Source of the DNA: Gerris lacustris | Lineage: Eukaryota > Arthropoda > Insecta > Hemiptera > Gerridae | DNA length: 64,000 bases | Direction of reading: 5' to 3' | Assembly (NCBI GenBank): GCA_951217055.1 | Contig: OX578284.1 | Span: forward strand, 22,193,187-22,257,186 | Shown: one piece after another, positions 32,463-43,000 of the stretch | Position numbering within the stretch: position 1 is the first letter of the stretch | Layout of the letters: every line of letters begins with the position of its first letter | Notes under the pieces: generated by a model | The model's input: only the letters and a program-made list of their open reading frames with translations | What the model was told of the DNA's origin: nothing | Database searches by the model: none | Translations under genes and position numbers: made by a program

Positions 32463-34280
32463 CACTATATTTTGATTTCCCTGCGATGTCAAAATTCGAT
32501 ACTAATTGTAAAAAGAGTATAAGGATCATGGTAAAAAAAAAAAAATATCTATGAATGTGGCATTGGACATTGCAATAAAGTGCTATTCTTTTCAATTTTT
32601 CTGAAAATAACTGCCAAAAAATACTTCCTTTTCAATTAAATAATTTGATGATTATTTTGAGTTAAATATACTTATTTTACTTTTTTTAATACCTATTTCT
32701 GGCAGAGGATGTTTTTTAATTTAAATTATTCTTAAAATTTCTAAACTAGTTAATTTAAATTATAAGACCAAGTTTAATTATGTAATATTTTTTAAGTTGG
32801 TTTGTATTTTCTCATATATTTAGTATCTGAAAGTATTGAGTCAGTTTTAAAATTTGATATTGTGATTTTGATGAATTTACACTTTTTAAGGTCCCCTGAA
32901 TCAAAAAAGTGTTGTATTTTAAAAAAAAATATCTGTCTGAAGAGGCGTGGAGCCTAAACTACTGGGCTGAATTTGATAAAACGGCATTCATGATCTCAAA
33001 AATCATACTCTGAGGCAATATCAAGAAATTAAATTTTTGGAAGCTAAAAATCTAAAAAATCGTAAAAAAAAGTGATCAGTATCTGGTTTCAACAATTTTG
33101 ATCCAAAAATTCTGAAATGTATTCCATTTAGATACAAATTCAATCATATAAGTAGTTTAACTACTTTTCATGGGTAGTTCATAATATCTCGTTTTGTTGG
33201 GCTTAATAAAAGACCTAATTGTGAATTAGCTCCAGACCGACAGTTATAGAGGATGTTTCTTCTTTAAATTCCAAAACTACCAATGTTGCTTTCTAATTAA
33301 AATATCCTTTATAATTAAAATATTATATAAGGTATAATATTAAAATAAGGCATGCTGTGTTAGGAGAAAATTAAAACAGTTTGCTTATCAGATTGTTATT
33401 ATTTAATTTTGCACAAAATATCTATGTATATAACAAAATTCAGGTTTCTGCAAACATGCCTTTTGGTTTCACAAGTCAGCCACATATTTTCTAATTGGTA
33501 ATACTACCTTTTGTACATAAACACACACACACAAAAATGTTTTCTTCATTTTTTTCGTGTTAAAGGAAAGTAAAGGTGTAAATGTAATTAAAATACTGGA
33601 ATAAATTAAATAATTTTCTTTTCTTTATTTACAATTTAAAATTTGTTAACATATTTAAAATTTTAAAGTTTTATTTATTTTATTTTTTTCAAAATAACAT
33701 TTGTTTATTTTATTAGAAAACTTTGTACAAGCAGAGTTATTTATTAATTATTACAGTTTATATAATATTAACCTAAAAGGGTTTAAATTATGACTTGTTT
33801 TACCAAAAGAAGATTTTAAATTTTTAACTACTAAATTATTATTATTGCTGTTAAACAATTTTGAATAGAGAATAACACAATTATTTTAATAAACTATTAA
33901 AAGATTTAATAATCTGTAATATCGAGCTGATAATTTATTATAACTACATTTTAATATTCCTTAAGAACAAAGTATAATCAAATTAAATTAATGCAGTGGT
34001 GAAACAAGTCTTGAGATTTAATTAATATACAGTAATATTGTTTTAATTTAAATAAATTATAATTCATGAATTAGTTTTTAACATAAAATCACTTCTCACT
34101 ATTAAAACAATTGAACAATCATAAAAAAAGCAGGTTTTTTGACTCCGAATTAGTGAAATTTGTGATATTAACTTATTAAGTCAAGGAGTTAACAGGCTTT
34201 TTTTTATGTGTTCATTTTCATGAAATCCAAAATTCCTCATCCAGTCCATAGGCATTATGAGCAATATTTATTTAATTTTT
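32463..34280. other. intergenic, AT-rich
   Basis: No gene was seen. About 32930-33250 is slightly GC-richer and resembles a decayed repeat (GAGGCGTGGAGCCTAAACTA, GCTGAATTTGATAAAACG), but no ends were found. Confidence 0.4.
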
Positions 34281-34583
34281 ATTAAATACTAGGTTCTGCC
34301 CCCTACTCGCTTCGCTCGTTGAAAAGCGGTGCTGCCTTAAACCTTCGCACAATATGACAATTTGACACATTTGTATGTTTACAAAACTTTTTTAATAATA
34401 TAGATAGAAATGTTTTATGTACAATAAATTTTTTAAAACACGCTAAATTGATCATTTCAATTTACAGTCATTGTAGTTTGATTAACAATTTACTGTCCAC
34501 ATTAAAATTTTCAATTTGTCATATTTAGAATGTTTACAGAAAAGTAATTAGTGGGCTTTGGAAATTGCTTAAAACAGTAATTT

Positions 34584-34778
34584 CATAACACTAATTTCCT
34601 TGGTGAGCATTGCCCTGTACCCACATATTTCTCTCAAATAGGAAGCGAATTGTGAGCACTCCTCCACAGTGTTGCACTCTAGCCTTTGGAGATATTCCTC
34701 TTTGGAAAAGTGTCCCTTGCCAAAGAAGGACACTCGATACTCAGCGAGTACAGGACAGACAGCAACAAAGTGGAAGTT
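34584..34778 (-). pseudogene. non-LTR retrotransposon ORF2 C-terminal relic
   Basis: The minus-strand frame reads HFVAVCPVLAEYRVSFFGKG, then FSKEEYLQRLECNTVEECSQ and YLREICGYRAMLTKE, the cysteine/histidine-type C-terminal end common to insect Jockey-like ORF2 proteins (HF-x-x-x-C-P-x-x-x-x-x-R). About 65 codons remain, and the frame is broken upstream. Confidence 0.65.
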
Positions 34779-35140
34779 CTACTAATTTCATTCTTGGTAA
34801 ATTTAAATTAATATAATTTATTATTATTTAACTAATGTAAATTAAGTGAATCTCAAATGCATTTTATAAACCCTATTTAAATAAGTACATTTTTTTTTTT
34901 TTTTTCAAAAGTTAATTTCTTAAACGAATCACAATCTTTTTAGCACAGTTAAATAAATTACAAATTAAACAAACAAATAATAATAATTTTTTATAGTTAA
35001 AAGATTTTTTTTCTTTCTATTAATTAAAACTTATTTATTGCAATATTTAATCGTTTTTTGATTATAGTAAATCAAAAAATATTATTTATTTTAAATTATG
35101 CATGGATTTTAGTTATTTACACGAGGAACAGAGGTATCCA

Positions 35141-35280
35141 ATTCTTCATAAAAAGTAGTTTTACTGCAATTCTTCATGACAAGTAGTTATAATGCAATTC
35201 TTCATAAAAAGTTGCTTTACTGCAATTCTTAATAAAAAGTAGTTTTACTGCGATTCCTAATAACAAGAAGTTTTACAGTG
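35141..35280 (+). repeat. 28-bp tandem repeat, five copies
   Basis: The unit is ATTCTTCATAAAAAGTAG then TTTTACTGCA; copies start at 35141, 35169, 35197, 35225 and 35253 with scattered differences. Confidence 0.85.
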
Positions 35281-37674
35281 CAGAGTTATCAATTTTACAA
35301 TTATATTTATAACTTGATTAATGTTTTTTGAAATTTAAATTATATGATACGACTTTCTTGTAATTAAGACCTCTTCCTTTAAACATAATTAAAAAAAAAA
35401 TAATAGAAATTTGTCAGTGAATCACTTATCACACAACAAAGAGCTAATTAGCTCCATAAGATGTAGTTTTAAAAACATAAATTTTTAAAACCATTTAAAA
35501 ACAATAAATAATAACTGTACAAAAAAGTATCTGTGCTTTTCTTTACTTTTTATAAAAATAATATACACAAAAAAAAAAAAAAAAAAAAAAAAAAAATAAT
35601 AATACATAATATAAATTGCAAGAAATAAGAGTTATATTAACAATAGTTGAAGCAATTTTAATAAATTAATAGGAAACAATTAGTAAAAAATATAATTAAT
35701 TTTTTTATTTTCTAAATTTTGCCAAGGCACATTGAATTTGAATAAGAAAATACTTATTAAAGAGAGGCACTTTTGATGACTAATAGTCAAATTATGTGTT
35801 TTTCTTTTGTAACATATATTTTTTTAAAAAAAGTTTTTGTTTTGTTGTTTTTAAAAATAAAATAAAGTGGGGGGGGGGGGGGGGGGCATTTTATTGGAGA
35901 TTGGATGACACATTGTCATAGATTTTTTGGGATTCACAAAATCTATGTCACTGTCTCCTCCGGAAGATCTATATTTATATGGAACTATATTATTACTTAG
36001 AAAATAACTGTTTTGACAGGGCAAGGGAATTTGATGTTTCCCATGAGTTCCCAAGTTTGTCCTAGAGGAAAACCATAAAATTCATTGATACTCCCAGTCG
36101 AAATTCCCTTCTTTGGGTAAAAAGTAATAATAGGCTTGATAATCACTGCTTCTAGTCTTAGGCAATCTAATCCCCCCCCCCCATGCTAAATTTGATATTT
36201 TACGCTACTGTCTATTAACCTTATATTTTGCACTACTAAGTCTGTTAATCTTATGTAATATTTTAAATATAATGGAAGCAGTATACACCCATGTACAACT
36301 GTTATATGTTAATAAAGATGATCTCTAGATAGTGGTCTTATATTATTAATGGTGGTATTTAAATAACTTTAATTTTATTTACAAGCATAGCCAATTTTGA
36401 AAAAATGAGCAATTTTTATGCATATAAGCTGTTTTTAAAAATTAATTTTGGGGGATAGTCAACTAGTAGTGTTTGTATCTATGTGCCATTTTAATTTTTC
36501 CACTTGATTTTCGCCCAGAGAACTATCAATTTTTTTTTTCAATATAAATAAGTAATTAAATGAGAAAACTTCATAACCATTTATGTTGGTATAAAAAAAA
36601 AACTTTTAAAAACAAAGATTAAATCCAACAAACTTTTTTCCCAAGCGAGATCACATTAGTAAATTAATAGAAGTCTAAAAAAAAAAAAAAAAATAAAAAT
36701 AAATAATTAACAAAAACTTATGGGAGAAAATGTATTTGATAGGCGTTGTCTAAGATGGACTAGGTGTTGTCTAAGATGGACTAATGAGAGTTCTGTAATC
36801 TAATTAATTAGTACTGTTGGTAAATTTTACTGATTTTTTTTATAGAGAAAAGAATGAACACACACATATACATGCGTATTGGTATATTGGAGATCCAACA
36901 ATCAAATGTAAATTCAACGAATTTATATACGTCTAATGATTTTTATCATGTTTTTATACTCCAATAAGTGGATTTTAGCTTAAAGGCCATTTGCAGAGCA
37001 GCCTTTTAGTATAGCTAGATAAAAAAATATATATTAATACATTTTTCATTATACGAATACAGTCACACGGGTTGCCAAAAAAAATAGTCAAGTGTCTAAT
37101 AAAATATTTTTAAAAAATAAATATAAATATACCAATTAGTTAATCTGCCTTCAGACATCATCTACCAAAAACATTTTTTTTTAATTTTATAAATTAAAAT
37201 AATAAATAACAAATCAGTAAATGATAAATGAAATTAAAATAAATTACTAAAGGCAATGGCACCATTTATTTATTATTTTAAGTAACTAGAATTAAAATAA
37301 AAAAATAAATTAAAAGTAGTTTTTTTTTCACTTAAATTACTATTAGTCTCTTTGACATGTTTTTGTTTTATAACAAGTTATTTTTTTATCTTTATGTAAC
37401 TAATATTAGTCAATATATATTTTTTTTAAATTTTATTAATAAAAAATAAATTATAACAACAATATTTACAATTAAATAAATTAAAACACAAAAATATTAT
37501 TTTAGATGTTAAAAAAATAATAATTAAAAAAAGTAAAATTGCGGCTTCTTAGATAAAATGTGAAATTTATTAATAAAACTATGTTTTCACATTCATGTCG
37601 ATTAATTTAGAGAGCATTTATAAAAAAATAATTTATTTAAGATATGATAGAGGGACTGATATGTGATTTTTGGC
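35281..37674. other. intergenic, AT-rich, homopolymers
   Basis: No gene was seen. It contains an A tract at about 35570-35596, a G tract at 35869-35887 and a 19-21 bp tandem pair (GTTGTCTAAGATGGACTA at 36746 and 36767). Confidence 0.5.
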
Positions 37675-37737
37675 ACTTCTTTAGATTGTTACTCTCCTTA
37701 TAAAAAAACAGAGGGGAGTAACAATCTAAAGAAGGTG
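37675..37737. mobile_element. minimal MITE: two TTTAGATTGTTACTC ends almost back to back
   Basis: CTTCTTTAGATTGTTACTC and GAGTAACAATCTAAAGAAG are joined by a ~25-base spacer. It is an internal deletion of the family at 18677-19252. Confidence 0.75.
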
Positions 37738-37750
37738 TCGGGAGTGTTCT

Positions 37751-37887
37751 TCTTTAGACTGTTACTCCCCTTATAAGAACAGAAGCGGGATATTCCTTTG
37801 TCCCAAAGTACATTGGACTAGACATCCCTTTATCTTAATAGTTATTTTTATTCTAAAATAACATTGGGAGTAACAATCTAAAGAAGT
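37751..37887. mobile_element. TTTAGATTGTTACTC-family MITE, uninterrupted copy
   Basis: The ends CTTCTTTAGACTGTTACTCC and GGAGTAACAATCTAAAGAAG are inverted; the interior matches 18690-18750 plus 19170-19240 on the opposite strand. It shows the empty site of the nested MITE there. Confidence 0.8.
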
Positions 37888-38738
37888 ACCTGCATTTTTT
37901 TTGTTACAAATTCTGCTCCAATTTAAAGGAAAGTATTATACAAATTTAAGTAATTATAGTTTTTTTTTATTGCATCTATGATATGTCTGTTAAACTACTT
38001 ATGGCCAAATAGTGACAATTTTAGGCGTCATTAAATACATTTAAATGAGTGGTGTCAAAAATAAAATTTACAATATTTAAAACACAGTATTAAAGACATA
38101 TAAACAAAATTTGGGAACTGTTTACAATTACAGAGAAACTTTAAGACTGTGTAAATTAACAGTATGGTGAAGGATAATTTTATATAGTCCATTTTTGTAT
38201 TTCTTTTCGTCCCCCCTAGTTAAATAATATCCAGAAACTGTACATGAACACCAAATAATGAAAATATTTACAAGAAAAATATTTAAATAATAGCTCCAAC
38301 TTCATGTTTATGATTACTATCTTTAAAGGCAATTATAGACTTACAAAATAAGTAGCATTAAACTTGTAGCTATGTTTACATGGTGGAGAGAAAATGTTTG
38401 AAAAACAAAATCCAGGACCAGAAAAATCTATATTGACGTTGGTCTAAAAACATTTTGAAAACAGTATTTTCATGCCGTTTTGAATCTAGATTGAGTTGTC
38501 TATCCTTTGTAAAAACATAGCTTAATACTAAATCTAAACAATATTTTAATTTGGTTCATTCCAATTGAAAATTTGTATATCTTACGGAAACAAACTTTAG
38601 AAATATTAACTTTAATATTTTTTCACTGGCTCTCATGAAAAGATGTATGTGTTCAATTACAAATTACATCAGAAAGTAATGTTCCAGTATCAATAGATAC
38701 AATGTAATTTGAGTAAAAAACCATCATAGAATATGATA

Positions 38739-39316
38739 CAGTAGAACCCCCCCGTATCCATCACCTACGGGACCGGAGCATGGCACAAAAAAGGTCAATC
38801 CGAGGAACAAAGAAAAGCCAATATTTCAGAGTAAAAATTAAATCTTTATTATTAAAAATCACTTTACTTACTCTATTCTGAATATGTATATAAGAATATC
38901 CATACTAATCCTGTTAAGGAATACGCTTCAAAGTCTTTCAGACCCTTTTTCTAATCTTTAATAATTGTTGTTACGCCAATTGCTAACTCAGAAGCTAGTT
39001 TTAGAACAGACTCGCCTTTGTCAAGCCGAACATCTAACTTCTACAGAAACGTACATAAAACCCGTTTTTGTTTCAGTTTAGCCACCATATTCACTAAAGA
39101 TATAGCTTAACAGTGGATTGTAAATATAGAATGACACACACGATAATAAGAAACGAAGTCTAGCGATCAGTATCAGAATGATAACAAAGACCCGACTTTA
39201 TTGTTGTATACTCAATATTCTGATAAGGACGAAGTTCGGTCATGTCAGATTAATTTTTTTTTAAACCAAAGGGTGTCATGATCAGATATTCCGATGAGTC
39301 GGATACTGTTCTACTG
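38739..39316 (-). mobile_element. Tigger/pogo-like element remnant
   Basis: The ends CAGTAGAAC (38739) and GTTCTACTG (ending 39316) are inverted and bordered by TA. It is 578 bp long and carries the N-terminal part of a transposase gene on the minus strand. Confidence 0.85.
38920..39088 (-). pseudogene. pogo/Tigger transposase N-terminal (CENP-B HTH) relic
   Basis: It starts at ATG 39088 with MVAKLKQKRVL; after an in-frame stop it reads RLDKGESVLKLASELAIG, then TTIIKD, a second stop where the family often has W, and KK. This is the CENP-B/Psq-type DNA-binding helix-turn-helix. The DDE domain is missing. Confidence 0.8.
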
Positions 39317-39983
39317 TATTTTCATTTAAGATGAAGATTTATGTTATCTATTATCTATGTTTGATCAGATTCAATGTAAAACAAATATTTTGATTTGTAA
39401 GTCAAATAAGTAAACAAGATACTGAAATTAACATATTTAGATTTTCTGCCCTGGATATTAGGCTCCCTCAGCAAAGAAAACGGAAACATTTTTTTTAATA
39501 TGACAAATATACCCAAAAAATAAATTAAATAATAGTAAAAAAAACATTTTAAATAACAAGCTTTTTTTTGTATTCTCAGCAAACCCTTTCATTTGATACC
39601 CATATCATGGGTGTGCTAGAAAAATAATTACGTCACTTAGCTAACCATGCATGCAATTCAATTGGTTGACAATAACTGCTTTAAAATTCAGTTTCAAGAT
39701 TTGACCCAAAGATACCAACATTGTAAGTTAAATGAAAGCTTGTAAAAAGAACATAATTAAATTAAAATATACATAGTACATAATGATTTTTTTTTTTTTT
39801 TTAACAAATAGTTAAGTGTTCAGATAGTAATCATAAAAATTTACAGTAAATTTAAAGAGAAAAATTTGTTGGAGCTATTTCTGACGTTTATATATTTTTT
39901 TTTTCGCTTCATCGAACGGATTTTTTAAATCCAATATTTTTTCCCCCAAAAAACATATAAAATTATAAAAATAAATTAAATGA
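39317..39983. other. 3' flank of the integrin alpha gene
   Basis: AT-rich; it probably holds the 3' UTR on the minus strand. A T tract lies at 39787-39802. No other feature was recognised. Confidence 0.4.
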
Positions 39984-40079
39984 CTAGAGTGCTTCATCTC
40001 CTGGTTGATAGTGACCATTTCGATTAAGTGGCTGCTTTTCTGGAGATGTAGAAGGACGGTTTCTCTTGAAGAATCCAAG
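39984..40079 (-). CDS. if: integrin alpha last coding exon: cytoplasmic tail
   Basis: It encodes LGFFKRNRP ... QPGDEAL and the stop. GFF(K/R)R is the membrane-proximal motif that clasps the beta subunit and binds talin-regulated partners. It is separated from the membrane exon by a 1.4-kb intron holding a nested palindrome. Confidence 0.92.
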   Translation of the reverse strand, partial: LGFFKRNRPSTSPEKQPLNRNGHYQPGDEAL

Positions 40080-43000
40080 CTAAAAAATAAATGTTAACAA
40101 TGTAAGAAAAATAGTCTACATGTTAGTGTATGTTAGGGAAATAAGTTGTAGGCATCCCAAGGTGGCAACACTGTTTTTTACTCAAAAATTTGTATCTTGT
40201 CTGTGAAGCCGTTCCCGGCAACTGTGTCTATGAAATTATACTTGTCCACATCAACAAGTTGTTCAATCTTTTATTGCATTTGTCAGTGTAGCACATAGCT
40301 TTCTCATGTACTTTAATGATGTTATGCTTTTAGAACCCATTGTTGTTTATTAATATATTCAATTTTCCCCCCTTTTATTTTAAAATCTTTAAACATTTAT
40401 TTTGTATTTACATGAATAAAAGTAACAATTTAACAACATTGAATGAGGGAAGATGATTTAAATGATTGCAGAACCATGTGAGGGCTAAGTTCAACAAACC
40501 ATCGATTCTTAAAAATCAGACGAGTACTTTGAAAAGTATAGGTGTTAAAAAAAGTTGTTAAAGAATGGGTGATAAAGTAGATGACCAATTCTACTTTTTT
40601 TACTTACACTTACATTTTTTATCCCTTAGGTAAATTTACCCAATATCACTTCATAAATCATAGCATAAAATGACAGTAAAAAAACTGAAACCATAAGCTG
40701 AATCACCCCCATGTTAAGTACAGTTGTTTCTATTTTTGTTCTAGATAATATTATTAGTAGTAATAGTAACGATGATGTGGGAAAAACCATGAAGGTATGC
40801 CTATCAGTGGGTTTATTTTGTAAACCCCCCTTCCACTAGAAGTAAGAACGTCCTTCTACACTACAGTCTTCGCACAACTAGAATCGACGCGTTGACAGCG
40901 CGGGAAAAACTAACAAAAAGGGGGACGAGCCAATGAGAGCTTGAGATTTTCCCGGACAAAAGGTCGGGCCAACTAGGCAAAGATAAATGTCTCTAGTGGA
41001 GGGGAGAGGCCCTCTGGATAACAGTATAAGAAGGCTTCGTAGTGGCTTTATTTTTTCCCCCAGAGAGGTTGGCCAATCTGTGTGTCACTCAATTTCCCGC
41101 GCTGTCAACTCGTCGATTCTAGTTGTGCAAAGACTGTAGTGTTAAATGACCCCTCTTTGAACTTTTTAGATCCAAAAAGATTTTTAGAGCTATTTTTCCT
41201 CAGTTCTAAAAATCTTTTTGGATCTAAAAAGTTCAAAGAGGGGTCTATTAACACTAGTGTAGAAGGACATTCTTACTTCTAGCGTAAGTAGGCTTAGCAA
41301 AATGGACCCGCTGGTAAGCCTAATTTCATGGTTTTTACCTCCTCGTCTTTACTGTTACTACTAATAAGATTATCGGTATAACTATAAAAAGAAAAATCTA
41401 CCTAAAAGATGTTCTGTGTTTGGCTTGCCATGATATTATGTATAGAAGAAAAGTAAAAATTACCTTATAGAGGATGAAGACAAGAAGCATTAGAAGGATA
41501 GCACCAGCACAGGCTGAGAGAACAATGATCCAAAGTGGCACTACTTCAGGCTTGGCAGGAGGGTGCCTAGGTACGAGCTGAGTAAGAACCTCCAGATTTT
41601 TGGTAGTTACTACATCTGGTCGTCCTATATGTGGCAGTCTACTTACTCGCGCCACCAACATTGAACTTACATTCACTTGGTTCCAACCAGCCAGCTATAA
41701 CAAATATATATAAATTTAGTATAGCAAATTAAGTGAAATGAGATTATTTATTTATTTATTGTTTTAAACCATTAATTTATCAGACAAAATTATTATTTTG
41801 CCTTAACTGTATTATGTGAAATTTATTAATAGTGAGTAATTGCCAAGATCAGTTTAATAACAGGTAACAATAAGAATACTGCTTTATTCTATAATTAAGG
41901 TCCATCTATTTGTAAGGTACCAACACCTAAATTAATTTCTATTTCATAATATTTTTACTAATTTAATTTTAATTACAAAAAAATTATATTAATTCATTTT
42001 TGTGTGAAAGTGCAACAAACATACCTTTTTAAGAGTTTGTACCCAGACTCTTGACTTAAATTTAATTATCGTTTCTTCATCTTTCTTCAGTAATCCAACA
42101 GTGCAACGAACCCTGGTGCATTTTGTAGTGCTACATTCAAGTGACGTATCAAAATCTTCTACATCATCCACCTAAAAAATAATCAACATAATTATAGTTT
42201 TCAATTTAAATTCAAGATAAACTCTACAGTTTTCTCCTGCAATATTATATTGGTATTATTGTTGGACACCAGATATGATAAAAAAAATGTCTACATAATA
42301 GTAAAACTCTTTTTGAAACATCTGCTAGACACATTTAATTTTGCCAAGATGTGTTAAAAAATAAACTCAAAACAAATTGGAAAATTGGACACCTATATTG
42401 AAATGAGTTATTAAGAACATACACAGTTTTAGAGAGTTAAAATGACAGAGCACCAATAATAATTAAGAAACATTTCATATTGTCAAACTTTATTTGAAAA
42501 AGTTAAAAATAGTTTATACCAAAAACAAGGTGTTAAAACAGAAAATTGAGTCACAAACCTGTCTACGATGCCGTGGTCCATAGTGAGAGCTATGAGATGA
42601 GGAAGAGCGCTCCTCTCTGTTAGAATACATTCCTCCATGTAGAGCTGAATCTCCATCAGCAGTACCTGACGTTGAACTATAACTCCATGATCTTGATCTC
42701 CCAGAGCTTGAAGGCCTAGAGCTGGAACTTGAGCTTCTCTCATAAGACCTACTTCCACTTGTGTAGCCTCCATCGTCCTCATTACTTGCAGCTGAAAAGC
42801 CACCGCCCCGGCTAGAACTATATCGACTCTCTGTTCTAACTGATCCTGAACTTCTGGATCCGCTAGATCCACCTGAAGAACTTCCTTGTTCATATCGCCT
42901 TGATCCACCTGAACTGTATCCTCCACTACTATGTTCTCCACTGTCTCTGTGAACCAAATCTTTCTGAGAGCCGGCTCTTTCTCCACCACTTGAAGAGCTT

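Noticed and set aside
34285..34335. CCCCCTACTCGCTTCGCTCG, a phrase seen in dispersed arthropod repeats
   Set aside because: Too short to assign to a family or to define ends; may belong to the adjacent retrotransposon relic.
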